The translations under genes were made by a program, and so were the position numbers. A stretch of DNA of 64,000 nt from Roseiarcus sp963764955. Lineage in GTDB: Bacteria > Pseudomonadota > Alphaproteobacteria > Rhizobiales > Beijerinckiaceae. The stretch covers positions 136,034-200,033 of the forward strand of contig CAVXVE010000017.1 of NCBI GenBank assembly GCA_963764955.1. Direction: 5' to 3'. Every line of letters begins with the position of its first letter. The first letter of the stretch is position 1. A model generated the notes under the pieces. That model was not told the DNA's origin. It did not search any database and worked only from the letters and a program-made list of their open reading frames with translations. Positions 27,656 through 36,625 of this stretch are shown here, piece by piece.

Positions 27656-28390
27656 ATGAACGTCGGATATATCAAGGCCGAGCGGCGGATTGCGCCGCCG
27701 CGGGCCTCCGTTCTCCGCAAGCTGGGGATTGCGAACCTCGTCAGCACCGCGAAGTTCGATATCGAGGCCGCCCATGAAGCGCTGGTCCGACGCCAGGCGG
27801 TTCCGGAGCGGATCTACGCCGATGGCCTGGTGGTCGATGTTCCGGCGGGGGTGTACCACCCGCTGCCCGACTCGAGTTCGGAATTTTTCATCCGCAACAT
27901 CAAGGCGATGAACCCGAACCTGATCGCTAAGACGCTCGAAATCGGGTGCGGCTGCGGCATCATCTCGCTCTACATGGCCGCCAACTGGTCGTCGAGAACG
28001 GTCGCGACGGACATTTCGTCCGTCGCCGTCGAGGCGACGGTGGCCAACGCCACACTGAACAACGTCGCCTTGACGGCCTTCCAGTCCGACCTGTTCGAGA
28101 ACATCGAGGAGGACGGCTTCGACCTGATCGTTTTCAACACGCCGTTGGTCGACAAGAATCCGGAGAACGACATCGAGCGCTACAGCCTGTGCGATCCGCA
28201 CGGACGGATCACCGAGTCCTATTTGCGCCAGGCTCGCCGGCACGTGTCGAAGGACGGGCTCATCATCTTTTCGATCTGCAACAACTCCGCCTACGAAGTG
28301 ATGGACGCGATCGACCTCGACTATCAGATCGTTGGCTTCGAACTGGCCTATAGCGGCTTTTGGCGGGCGATCGTCGGCGCGCGCAACTGA
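27656..28390 (+). CDS. Class I methyltransferase (MTS / PrmC-like) with NTPL motif
   Basis: Protein of 244 residues. SAM-binding motif LEIGCGCGIISLYMA (94-108), acidic loop ATDISSVAVEATVANA, and IVFNTPLVDKN where N6-adenine and glutamine methyltransferases have NPPY. The fold resembles PrmC/RsmC, but the altered NTPL motif implies a different acceptor or small molecule. It stands 108 bases after the ABC permease. Function not assignable. Confidence 0.78.
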   Translation: MNVGYIKAERRIAPPRASVLRKLGIANLVSTAKFDIEAAHEALVRRQAVPERIYADGLVVDVPAGVYHPLPDSSSEFFIRNIKAMNPNLIAKTLEIGCGCGIISLYMAANWSSRTVATDISSVAVEATVANATLNNVALTAFQSDLFENIEEDGFDLIVFNTPLVDKNPENDIERYSLCDPHGRITESYLRQARRHVSKDGLIIFSICNNSAYEVMDAIDLDYQIVGFELAYSGFWRAIVGARN

Positions 28391-28721
28391 CATCGAGGCG
28401 CGGAAGGGCCACGCGACGCGCTCGATGCGATTCGCGCGTCCTTCGATAGCGCGTCGCGCAAGCCGCGTTCGCGCCCGGTCCTTGTGCAGCCGCAGCAAAT
28501 AAAGTCGGCGCCGGCACCCAGGCTGTAATCAGCCTCAGGCCGGTCGTCGCGGGCAGGCGACGTTCCAGCGCATCGCACCCCGCGCCCGAATTGCTTCGGA
28601 GGGGCAGGCGTCGCTGCGACCCCAGCGCCGGCCCATCCCTTTCCGCGAGCCTGTTGCGCTCATGCGCCCGCGGCCTCCTTCCGCCTGCCGGCGCCAGGCC
28701 GCGGCGCGTGACCGTCCCGAT
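28391..28721. other. Intergenic region without recognised gene
   Basis: No frame with coding character between the methyltransferase stop and repeat copy B. Short open frames on both strands are Arg/Ala-rich shadows. Confidence 0.4.
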
Positions 28722-28875
28722 TGCAACCAGCGCACGAGTTCCGGCGAAAGAAAACGAAAGCGAAAGAAAGCAAAATGGCTTTCTTTTGCTTTTTTTCGCT
28801 TTCTTTTAGTTTTCGGAATCGGGACTTTTCAAAGGGTTACAACCGAAAAAAGCCAAAAAAATTTGCCTGGCTTCC
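28722..28875 (-). repeat. NPLKSPDSEK-hairpin repeat, copy B
   Basis: Minus-strand copy of the element at 21413-21562. The core at 28838-28806 translates NPLKSPDSEN-stop; the AT-rich hairpin follows at about 28803-28745 (CGAAAGAAAGC arms around CATTTT). Similarity extends beyond both sides, including CTGGTTGCAATCGGG downstream and ACAACCT upstream of the core. Confidence 0.75.
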
Positions 28876-29441
28876 GACTCGCGCAGCAGGTTGTCATCGA
28901 GACATCTCAAACAGCCACGCCCTCTCCTCGCCGGCTTACGGCCCGGGCGCCGAACGGAAGAGATTCCGATTAACGTGAGAACATAGCGGACGCTTCTGAT
29001 TTTGTCAAGCAGCGATCCGGCTCTGACGGCGATACCTGTTGGTCCGCCCAGTTTTTGAACTGTGGAAGGGTGCGCCGCTCCTGGAAGCGTCCTGGCCGGG
29101 CTTGGCCCGGCCATCCATGAGAACATGAGCCAATCATGATAAACATCTGATAGGAAACATCTATCTGTTGATCACAGAGATCATCGCGGCCGGACGACGT
29201 GGATGGCCCGCACAAGGCCCGCCATGACGGCCGGTAAGCGCGACTCTCGGCAGCAATATCTAAGGGCGATAAGAGCCAACAATCCCGCGCTTGCCCGGCC
29301 TTGCCCGACGATCGCGCCGGCGGGGCGACAGGCATGTTCCTTGCGTGCGCCGCTATGACCGGCCGACCGGAGGGGGCCGCTGACCTTTGGCGACGCCGTC
29401 GCGAGCTCCGATTGGCGTCGTCCCCTAACGCGGCGTGGCGC
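28876..29441. other. Intergenic region with GGCCGGGC-type hairpins
   Basis: No reliable gene. Around 29090-29115 there is a GGCCGGGCTTGGCCCGGCC hairpin followed by ATCCATGA, and around 29200-29225 a related GATGGCCCG/GGGCC palindrome, both of a dispersed alphaproteobacterial repeat type. The stretch 29120-29180 is AT-rich. Confidence 0.45.
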
Positions 29442-30131
29442 ATGAATGAAACGATAGACCTCGCGGCCGAACCCTACGCCTTCGCGCTCGCGCCTAAGCA
29501 TTGCGCGCTGCTCATCATCGACATGCAGCGCGATTTTCTTGAGCCCGGGGGCTTCGGCGAAATGCTCGGCAACGACGTTTCGCAATTGCGCCGCACCATT
29601 GAACCGAACCGAAAGCTGCTCGCGGCATGGCGCGACGCTGGCCTTGCCGTTCTCCATACCCGCGAAGGTCATCGGCCCGACCTCGCCGATTTGCCGCCGG
29701 CCAAAAAGATCCGCGGCAAGAGCAAGACCAAGATTGGCGACGCCGGTCCGATGGGCCGGATACTGGTGCGCGGCGAAGCCGGCCACGACATCATTCCCGA
29801 GCTTTATCCCAAGCCCGGCGAGCCGGTCATCGACAAGCCCGGCAAGGGCGCGTTCCACGCCACCGATCTCCACGCCATCCTGCAGCACCGGGATGTGAAG
29901 CAGCTCATCGTCACCGGCGTGACGACCGAGGTCTGCGTCAACACCACAGTGCGGGAAGCTAACGACCGCGGCTACGACTGCCTCGTGCTCGAGGATTGCG
30001 TCGGGTCCTATTACCCCGAGTTCCACGCGATGGGCTTGAAGATGATCAAGGCGCAAGGCGGCATTTTCGGCTGGGTGTCGAGTTCCGAGGGCGTGATCGA
30101 GGCTTTGGCCGGGTGGAAGAGCCCCGCCTAG
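29442..30131 (+). CDS. Cysteine hydrolase of the isochorismatase family, biuret-hydrolase-like
   Basis: Isochorismatase-fold amidohydrolase of 229 residues with the full triad: Asp27 in IIDMQRDF, Lys135 in DKPGKGAF and Cys165 in TTEVCVNTT. The blocks EPGGFGEMLGNDV, HTREGHRPDLADLP, ELYPKPGEPVIDKPGKGAF and REANDRGYDCLVLEDCVGSY match biuret amidohydrolase (BiuH)-type proteins more closely than true isochorismatases; RutB-type ureidoacrylate hydrolase is the main alternative. It sits 26 bases upstream of an NCS2-type permease, so a nucleobase- or biuret-like compound may be imported and hydrolysed. The substrate is inferred from similarity only. Confidence 0.85.
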   Translation: MNETIDLAAEPYAFALAPKHCALLIIDMQRDFLEPGGFGEMLGNDVSQLRRTIEPNRKLLAAWRDAGLAVLHTREGHRPDLADLPPAKKIRGKSKTKIGDAGPMGRILVRGEAGHDIIPELYPKPGEPVIDKPGKGAFHATDLHAILQHRDVKQLIVTGVTTEVCVNTTVREANDRGYDCLVLEDCVGSYYPEFHAMGLKMIKAQGGIFGWVSSSEGVIEALAGWKSPA

Positions 30132-30157
30132 GCGGGGCGAAGCAGGGGAGCAAGACA

Positions 30158-31762
30158 ATGGCGAATGCAATGACCGCCAGGGCGGGGCTCGAGAAATGGT
30201 GGGTTCCCGGCGACTGGAACGCCTTCTTCGGGTTCGGGACCAACATCCTGGTCAATGTTCTCGTCCTGACCGGTCTCCTGCGCTTCGTGCTGAAGATGCC
30301 CGACTCGCTGGTGTTCGGCCGAATTCTTCCCGCTCTCGGGCTGATGCTGTTCCTCAGCACGGTCTATTACGCCTGGCTCGCCTACCGGCTCGCCAAGAAG
30401 ACCGGGCGCACCGACGTCTGCGCCCTGCCGTCGGGCACCAGCGTGCCGCACATGTTCGTCGTGACCTTCGTGGTCATGCTGCCGATCCTCCTCAGGACCA
30501 ACGATCCGGTCCAGGCCTGGGAGGCGGGGCTTACCTGGGTGTTCGTCCAGAGCTTCGTTTTGATGGCGGGCGGCTTCATCGCTCCCGTCATTCGCAGGAT
30601 CACGCCGCGCGCCGCGCTGCTCGGCTCGCTTGCGGGCATCTCGATCACCTTCATCTCGATGCGGCCGGGCCTGCTGGTGTTCGAGACGCCGCTGATCGGC
30701 ATGGTCTGCTTCGCCATCATCCTGGCCAATTGGTTCGGCGGCGTGCGCTATTTCCAGGACGTGCCGGGCGGCCTGATCGCCATTGCGGCGGGCACGATCA
30801 TCGCCTGGGGATCGAACCTTTTCGGCCTCGGCTACGGGGGCCTGAGCGTCAGCAGCGTCGGCGACGCCTTCTCGCATTTCGGCTTCTCGTTTCCGATTCC
30901 GGCCGTCGGCCACGTCTTTTCGGGCTTCAAGTTCATCGGGATCATCCTGGTCACCGCGATCCCGTTCGGCATCTATGATCTCGTCGAGGCGATGGACAAT
31001 GTCGAGAGCGCTGCGGCGGCCGGCGACTCGTTTCCGACCACCCGGGTGCTGACGGCCGATGGCGTCATCAGCCTGATCGGCTGCCTGCTCGGCAATCCGT
31101 TCATCAACGCGGTCTATATCGGCCATCCGGGCTGGAAGGCGATGGGCGGGCGGATCGGCTATTCGGCCGCAACCGGCGTTATGGTGCTGGTGCTGACATG
31201 GCTCGGAATTGTCGCACTCGTCTCGAGCCTGATCCCAGTCGTCGCGATCCTGCCGATCCTGCTCTATATCGGCATGCTGATCGGCTCGCAGGCGTTCCAG
31301 GAAACGCCTCGCGCCCATGCGCCCGCGATCATTCTGGCGATGATCCCGCAGATCGCCGCGTGGGGCAAAACCATGATCGACGGCGCGCTTGGCGCAGCCG
31401 GCACCAACGCGGTGGCGGTCGGCTTCGACAAGCTCGGAAACACCGGCGTGTTGTACAAGGGCCTCGAGACCCTCGGCGGCGGCGCGACGCTCGCCGGCAT
31501 TATCTTGGGCGCCGTCACCGTGTTCATCATCGAACGCCAGCTCGAGAAGGCGGCGGCCTTCGCGCTCGCGGGCGCGGTGCTCACCTTCTTCGGGCTCATC
31601 CACGCCGAGGATCTCGGGATCGGGCAATCGCCGGTGGTGGCGCTGAGCTATCTCGGCATCGCCGCGATGTTGTTCGCCTTCGCCAAATTCGCCCATGTGG
31701 CGCCGGCCGAGCCGAGCGAAATCGACCCGCACAACCTGAGCGTACCGGCCGCGGCGGAATAG
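30158..31762 (+). CDS. NCS2/AzgA-type nucleobase permease-like transporter
   Basis: Polytopic membrane protein of 534 residues with at least 12 hydrophobic segments, e.g. ILVNVLVLTGLLRFVL, HMFVVTFVVMLPILL and GLIAIAAGTIIAWGSNLFGL. CALPSGTSVPHMF near residue 88 resembles the xanthine/uracil permease fold. It follows the cysteine hydrolase gene in the same operon; start ATG 30158 is behind GGGGAG. Probably imports a purine, pyrimidine or ureide-like compound. Confidence 0.85.
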   Translation: MANAMTARAGLEKWWVPGDWNAFFGFGTNILVNVLVLTGLLRFVLKMPDSLVFGRILPALGLMLFLSTVYYAWLAYRLAKKTGRTDVCALPSGTSVPHMFVVTFVVMLPILLRTNDPVQAWEAGLTWVFVQSFVLMAGGFIAPVIRRITPRAALLGSLAGISITFISMRPGLLVFETPLIGMVCFAIILANWFGGVRYFQDVPGGLIAIAAGTIIAWGSNLFGLGYGGLSVSSVGDAFSHFGFSFPIPAVGHVFSGFKFIGIILVTAIPFGIYDLVEAMDNVESAAAAGDSFPTTRVLTADGVISLIGCLLGNPFINAVYIGHPGWKAMGGRIGYSAATGVMVLVLTWLGIVALVSSLIPVVAILPILLYIGMLIGSQAFQETPRAHAPAIILAMIPQIAAWGKTMIDGALGAAGTNAVAVGFDKLGNTGVLYKGLETLGGGATLAGIILGAVTVFIIERQLEKAAAFALAGAVLTFFGLIHAEDLGIGQSPVVALSYLGIAAMLFAFAKFAHVAPAEPSEIDPHNLSVPAAAE

Positions 31763-31790
31763 GGGGCGCCGGGTCGACCCTGGGAAGCCT

Positions 31791-32066
31791 TCAGCCCTTC
31801 GCCGCCAGCCGGCGGCGTCGAGGCGGCCGAGTCGCGCGCGTCTTGGAGCCCGCGCCGCCATATCCGCTCATTGCGGCTGGGGCGCCGAATTCCATGGCGC
31901 AGACGCAAAGGCCGCAGATGTCCTTCGGCGGCATGAGCCGAACCGGCCGCTCGCAGCGCTTGCAGATCGTGGGAACGCTCTGGCGCTGGATGTGCTCGAA
32001 AAAGGCTCGCTCCTCGGGTTCGTCAATGACCCAGAAGCCAAAATTATCCTCATAAGCCGCGGCCAT
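31791..32066 (-). CDS. Small zinc-ribbon-like protein
   Basis: Protein of 91 residues. MAAAYEDNFGFWVIDEPEER and AFFEHIQRQSVPTICKRCER lead to a four-cysteine knuckle: CKRC, then CGLC about 18 residues later. The tail is Arg-rich (RPPRRRRLAAKG). The pattern suggests a zinc ribbon in a small regulatory or assembly protein; no family name is recognised. It converges on the permease gene. Confidence 0.65.
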   Translation of the reverse strand: MAAAYEDNFGFWVIDEPEERAFFEHIQRQSVPTICKRCERPVRLMPPKDICGLCVCAMEFGAPAAMSGYGGAGSKTRATRPPRRRRLAAKG

Positions 32067-32203
32067 TTTAGTGCTTGCTCCTGACGCCGGCGGGAGACGC
32101 GGGATTTCATTCGCGGTCCGGCGCGAGACCAAGCTGAATATATGATTTGAGAGCGGGCATTTGCTCGCCGGGGCCAATCCGCTGCTTTTTTGGGCCTTTA
32201 TAC

Positions 32204-32239
32204 CCATTCTCATGGATCGGAATCGATCCACGAGAATGG
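32204..32239. repeat. 36-base near-perfect hairpin
   Basis: Left arm CCATTCTCATGGATCG, loop GAAT, right arm CGATCCACGAGAATGG: 16 paired bases with one mismatch. No T-tract follows on either side, so it is more likely an operator or dispersed repeat than a factor-independent terminator. It lies 138 bases upstream of the zinc-ribbon gene and downstream of the AraC gene. Confidence 0.65.
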
Positions 32240-32363
32240 CAAGCGCGAACGCGCGCCCGCGCTGATGCGCGGAATCGCAGATCGCGACGAGTCGCGACCT
32301 GCGGGATTTGAATATTATCAGCGCGCTGGACGTTTGGCTGAGGCGAGGCCCAGGAGCCTCGGG

Positions 32364-33458
32364 CTACGCGGCCGAACCGCCGAGGGCTCTTTCAAGCGGC
32401 GCAAGAAGCGGCTGCCGCTGGTTCCTCATTTCGGACGGCGCGCGCCCTGTCCAGCGCCTGAAGGCGTGACTGAAGGAGGCGGAGCCTTCGTAACCCAGGA
32501 GCCAGGCGATTTGCGACAGGGATATGCCCTGATCCTTGATGTACTGGAGCGCCAAGGTTCGTCGCAATTCGTCAACGACGTCTTCGTAGGTCGTGCCCTC
32601 GCTGGCGAGCCTGCGCGCCAGCGTCCGTGTGCTCAAAGCGAGCTTGTGCGCAATCCTGTGTCTCTGGGCTTTGCCATTCGGCAGCAGTTTCTCGAGTTCG
32701 CCCTCGACCGCGGCGCGCAACGTCCCCGACGCCGTGCTTCGTTCCCTCGCCGCCGCATCGCAAAAGGGTCGCAGCGCCTCGACAAGCTTCGGATCGGCGT
32801 TGACGAGCGGCAGAGCGAGGATCTCGCCGGAGAATTCCAGGAGATCGGACGCGGCCTCGCTCGAGGCGCGGCCGAACTCGACCGGGCAGCCAAAGAACCG
32901 TTCGAACTCCCGCAGGCGCGAATTGCGCGCATGTGCGAACGCCGCCCGGATCGGGCGGACGTGGCGCCCGGTGATTTCGCGCAGGCCCTTCAAATAGACC
33001 GCAAGGCCAAACTCGAGATTCTGCCTGGCGCTGTGCCTCGGAACGCCGACAACGTGGAATTCGATCGCGACCCCCTCTGACGTCCGCGCCAGCTTCACCC
33101 GCGTCGCCTCGTTCACGATCCGGCAATAGCGGGCAAACAGCGCCACGGCCTCGTTGACGTCCTTCGCGCCGGCGGTGATGTAGAAGAGGATTCCCGCGTC
33201 GCGCGGATCCGCCTGCTCCGCCAGATGGAGCCCCAGCGCGCTGTCGTCGAGCGCCTCCGCCGCATATTCAAGCAGCCGGCTTTGCCCCGCCGCGGACACG
33301 CGTCGCGGCTGATCTTCCGGGTCGGGTTTCGCAAGACCCGCGCGGCGCAACAAAGGCGCGGGATCGATTTTGCGCATCTCCAGCGCAGCGGTCGCCCGGG
33401 CCGCGGCGAACCCGGTCGCGGTTGGAAGGGCCCGACGCGTCATCTCTTCGACGATCAT
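32364..33458 (-). CDS. AraC family transcriptional regulator
   Basis: Regulator of 364 residues: an N-terminal arabinose-binding-like domain (PF12625 type; LFARYCRIVNEATRVKLART) and a C-terminal AraC double helix-turn-helix (LALSTRTLARRLASEGTTYE, then ISLSQIAWLLGYEGSASFSH and AFRRWTGRAPSEMR). MIVEEMTRRALP at 33458 is taken as start. It is followed on the same strand by the hydroxy-acid oxidase cluster, whose expression it may control. Confidence 0.9.
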   Translation of the reverse strand: MIVEEMTRRALPTATGFAAARATAALEMRKIDPAPLLRRAGLAKPDPEDQPRRVSAAGQSRLLEYAAEALDDSALGLHLAEQADPRDAGILFYITAGAKDVNEAVALFARYCRIVNEATRVKLARTSEGVAIEFHVVGVPRHSARQNLEFGLAVYLKGLREITGRHVRPIRAAFAHARNSRLREFERFFGCPVEFGRASSEAASDLLEFSGEILALPLVNADPKLVEALRPFCDAAARERSTASGTLRAAVEGELEKLLPNGKAQRHRIAHKLALSTRTLARRLASEGTTYEDVVDELRRTLALQYIKDQGISLSQIAWLLGYEGSASFSHAFRRWTGRAPSEMRNQRQPLLAPLERALGGSAA

Positions 33459-33580
33459 GGCGCGAAGTAGCCGCCGATTGGCGCGCAATGACAACGCCCC
33501 AAATGTGCGGGGGTCGATCCGGCGTCCCCTCCGTTTTCCTCTCGAAGCGCGGGCTCGCGCCGGGGGCCCTCGTTCGGCTC

Positions 33581-34762
33581 CTAGCCGCCCGCGCCGGCGC
33601 CGTCTCCGGCGCGCCGCGCCGCATCGAAAAAGACGCCCGGGTTCAGCCTGGCTACTCCGTCCCACCCGCCGAGCGCCAGCGCCCGGTCGATCTCGCGCCG
33701 GAAAAGCTCGAGCACCCAGAAGACGCCGTCCTCGCCGGCGCAGGCGACGCCCCAGAGATGCGGGCGCCCGATCAGCACCGCGCGCGCGCCGAGCGCCAGC
33801 GCCTTGACGACGTCAATTCCGCGCCGGAAGCCCCCGTCGACAAGCACCGGCGCCTGGCCGCCGACCGCCTCGACAATGCCCGGCAGCGCCCGGATCGAGG
33901 CGACCGCGCCGTCGAGCTGGCGCCCGCCATGATTGGAGACGATGATCCCGTCGGCGCCGCGCTTCACCGTCTCGCGCGCCTCGTCCGGATGCAGAATGCC
34001 TTTGAGGATGAGCGGCCCGCGCCACAAGTTTCGCAGCCAGTCGACGTCATGCCAGCCGATGTCCGGATCGAGCTGCTCTACCATCAGCGGGCCGAAGGCC
34101 GCCATCGCGGAGCGCGCGCCGTAGTTGGCGAAGCGCGGCGAGGGCGTCGCGCGCATCCGCATGAGCCAGCCCGGACGGCTGGCGAAGTCCGTGACGCGGC
34201 GCGGGCCCCACCGCAGGGGAAAGGACGCGCCGTTGCGCGCGTCGCGGTCGCGCCCCGCCACCACCTGGTTGTCGACGGTGAGGATGAGCCCGTGATAGCC
34301 GGCCGCCGCGGCGCGCGTGGCGAATTCCCTGGTGAGGCCTCGGTCCTTGTAGAGGAAGGTCTGCATCCATTTCGGGCCCTGCGTCGCGGCGCCGATCTCT
34401 TCGAGGCTCGACAGCGAGGCGTGGCTGGTCGAATAGATCGTCCCGAAGCGGGCGGCGGCGCGCGCAGTCTCGATCTCGGCGCGAGGCCACATGAGCCCGG
34501 CGAAGCCGGTCGGACCGATAATGACCGGCGAGCGGAGCTTCTCGCCGAACAGCTCGACCGACTGGTCGCGCGTGGCTGCGCCTGCGAGCAGCGTCGGAAC
34601 GAGCTCCATTGCGGCCAGCGCCGCCTCGTTGGCGCGCATGGTGATCTCGTCGCCGGCGGCGCCGTCAACCAGGTCGAACAGCATTCGCGGCAGCTGCTTG
34701 CGGGCGAGCGCGCGCAGCGCCGGGACGCTGTAGCCTTTGCGCTCGACCACGGCTTTGTCCAT
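33581..34762 (-). CDS. FMN-dependent alpha-hydroxy-acid oxidase/dehydrogenase
   Basis: Flavoprotein of 393 residues in the lactate dehydrogenase/glycolate oxidase/mandelate dehydrogenase family. IIGPTGFAGLMWPRAEIETA is the FMN region; the catalytic base occurs in VSNHGGRQLDG with the conserved His, and the phosphate-binding part is DGGFRRGIDVVKALALGA then RAVLIGRPHLWG. The start is TGATG-coupled to the amidohydrolase. Together with the lactonase-like protein and RraA it looks like a catabolic unit for a hydroxy or sugar acid. Confidence 0.9.
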   Translation of the reverse strand: MDKAVVERKGYSVPALRALARKQLPRMLFDLVDGAAGDEITMRANEAALAAMELVPTLLAGAATRDQSVELFGEKLRSPVIIGPTGFAGLMWPRAEIETARAAARFGTIYSTSHASLSSLEEIGAATQGPKWMQTFLYKDRGLTREFATRAAAAGYHGLILTVDNQVVAGRDRDARNGASFPLRWGPRRVTDFASRPGWLMRMRATPSPRFANYGARSAMAAFGPLMVEQLDPDIGWHDVDWLRNLWRGPLILKGILHPDEARETVKRGADGIIVSNHGGRQLDGAVASIRALPGIVEAVGGQAPVLVDGGFRRGIDVVKALALGARAVLIGRPHLWGVACAGEDGVFWVLELFRREIDRALALGGWDGVARLNPGVFFDAARRAGDGAGAGG

Positions 34763-35619
34763 CAGACGCCGAGCCGATAGGCCCTGATCGCGTTGTCGCG
34801 GAAGAGCTTGCGCTTGTCGGCCGGCGAGAACCCCGCCGTCGCCCAGTCGAGCGTCGTCAGCCATTGCAGATAGCTTCCGGCGAGTTCGCACACCGGCCAG
34901 TCGCCGCCGTAGAGAATGCGATCCGGGCCGAAGCATGCGATCACGTGATCGATGTAGGGCCGGAGCTGATCGCGGGTCCATGTCGTGTGGTCGGCCTCGG
35001 TGGTGACGCCGGAAACCTTACACACGACATTGGGCAGCGCCGCCATCTCGCTTATGTGCGTGCGCCACGGGTCGATGAGGCCGGCCTTGATCCCGGGCTT
35101 GCCGATGTGATCGAGGATGAACGAGACCTCCGGGCATTGGCGCATCATCGCGAGCGTGTTCGCCGCCTGGGGATGATAAATGCAGGCGTCGAACGAAAGG
35201 TTATATTTCGGCAGGAGCCGCAGCGCCTCGAGAAAGGCGGGCTTCAGCATGAACTCCGGATCGGGCTCATTCTGGATCAGGCGGCGCACGCCGCGCACAA
35301 TTCTGAGCTTGGCGACCCGCGCCATCTCCGGTTCGATCGCGGCTCCGCGTTCGAGCGGCAGTGAGACGACGGCGCCGAGCACCCGGCGGTCATGCTCAGC
35401 GAGGCCGTCGACCCATTCGGCTTCGTCGAGATATTGCGGCCTATCGACGTCGACCTCGACGAAGACGAAGCCTTCGAGCTCGAACGGCTTTGCCCGACTG
35501 GCGAGATCGTCCGGAGTCCAGTCGCGCTTGAGCGCCGGCGCGTCCTTCGCCCACGAGTAGGCGAACCGCTGCTGGTCGAGCAAATGGATATGGGAATCGA
35601 TGATTGGAAAATCGATCAT
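34762..35619 (-). CDS. Amidohydrolase family 2 (lactonase type, COG3618)
   Basis: TIM-barrel hydrolase of 285 residues: IIDSHIHLLDQQRF holds the HxH pair, FDACIYHPQAANTLAMMRQC and FILDHIGKPG follow, and YGGDWPVCEL carries the late Asp. The set matches the L-fuconolactonase / 2-pyrone-4,6-dicarboxylate lactonase family. It overlaps the oxidase start. A role in opening a lactone formed from a sugar or hydroxy acid is likely. Confidence 0.88.
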   Translation of the reverse strand: MIDFPIIDSHIHLLDQQRFAYSWAKDAPALKRDWTPDDLASRAKPFELEGFVFVEVDVDRPQYLDEAEWVDGLAEHDRRVLGAVVSLPLERGAAIEPEMARVAKLRIVRGVRRLIQNEPDPEFMLKPAFLEALRLLPKYNLSFDACIYHPQAANTLAMMRQCPEVSFILDHIGKPGIKAGLIDPWRTHISEMAALPNVVCKVSGVTTEADHTTWTRDQLRPYIDHVIACFGPDRILYGGDWPVCELAGSYLQWLTTLDWATAGFSPADKRKLFRDNAIRAYRLGV

Positions 35620-35658
35620 GGCCGACGCCTCCTCCCGATTGCTTTTTTTGGCGCCGTC

Positions 35659-36333
35659 TTACGCCCTGCCGATCTTTCGCAGCGCGGGGACCTCGACCGG
35701 CAGCTCCTTCAGTCCATTGCGGACACGCTCGAGCGTCGCAGCCTCCGCGGCTTTGACGTGCGCCAGGCTTTCGAGCGTTTCGGCGATACGCGCGCGCGGA
35801 ACGACGACCACGCCGTCGCGATCACCGACCACAACATCCCCCGAGGCGACCGACACGCCGCCGCAGACGATCGGCAGGCCGACGGAGCCGGGACCGCGCC
35901 TTTGCGGCGAATTCGGCGTCACCCCCATGGCGAAGGTCGGGACGCCAACGGTTTCAAGGTCATCGAGATCGCGCACAAGGCCATCGGTGACAAAGCCTGC
36001 GACGCCGCGATTGCGGGCGACATACATCAAGAGATCTCCAGTAACCGCCGCCCCCGTATAGCCTCCGGTCGCCACGACCAGCACGTCGCCGGGCCTGGAT
36101 TCGGCGAGCGCCGCCATGAACGCCAGATTGTCGAGCGGCCCGCAGTCGCAGGTGAGCGCCACGCCAACGAGCGGGCCGCCGACGAGCCGCTTGATGCGCC
36201 AGTCGAGAGCGCCCGTTCCGTTCATGGCGTCGACGATGAAGCTGGTCGGCGTCCCGCGGAAACGCTCGACGAGCTCGCTTGGGGGCCGTTCTTGCGACGC
36301 GGCGAAGACGAGCGGGAGCGGTTCCTCGATCAT
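35659..36333 (-). CDS. RraA family protein (HMG/CHA aldolase-like)
   Basis: Protein of 224 residues in the RraA/4-hydroxy-4-methyl-2-oxoglutarate aldolase family: FIVDAMNGTGALDWRIK, YTGAAVTGDLLMYVARNRGV, AGFVTDGLVRDLDD and DVVVGDRDGVVVVPR. Catalytic enzymes of this family retain G-X20-R-D/E-X2-G/E, here in GAAVTGD to RDLDD. First gene of the three-gene minus-strand set with the lactonase and oxidase, so an aldolase or hydratase step on a keto-acid is plausible. Confidence 0.88.
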   Translation of the reverse strand: MIEEPLPLVFAASQERPPSELVERFRGTPTSFIVDAMNGTGALDWRIKRLVGGPLVGVALTCDCGPLDNLAFMAALAESRPGDVLVVATGGYTGAAVTGDLLMYVARNRGVAGFVTDGLVRDLDDLETVGVPTFAMGVTPNSPQRRGPGSVGLPIVCGGVSVASGDVVVGDRDGVVVVPRARIAETLESLAHVKAAEAATLERVRNGLKELPVEVPALRKIGRA

Positions 36334-36625
36334 GGCGGACCTTGTCAGTCGAATTGCCTGCGCCTTCGGCGGGTCCTACGGGACCGCGCTTGGCGCCGGC
36401 CGATAGAAATGCACGTCCGCTGCGCGCGGGCAACTCGCTCGAGGCGCCGCTTGAGCGCGCGCCTGCGTGGCGAGGTCCCTCGGGCGCTTTCGTATTTGAC
36501 ACCCGAACAAGGGTCGTCAACATAAGGCGCCTGAACAACGGAGCCGTTGGCCGGGAGGGCTGGATGGCGCGGAATTTGCTGTCCGGTGCGCCGGGTTCGG
36601 GCCGGTCAGGAGTGGGAGCTCGGCA

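Noticed and set aside
28970..29443. A 157-codon open frame on the minus strand upstream of the cysteine hydrolase
   Set aside because: Low-complexity Arg/Ser/Pro-rich sequence across palindromic intergenic repeats; no ribosome-binding site or conserved pattern.
30128..31861. A 577-codon open frame on the minus strand
   Set aside because: Antisense to the NCS2-type permease; composition (Arg/Asp/Gln/His-rich, no hydrophobic segments) is that of a shadow frame.
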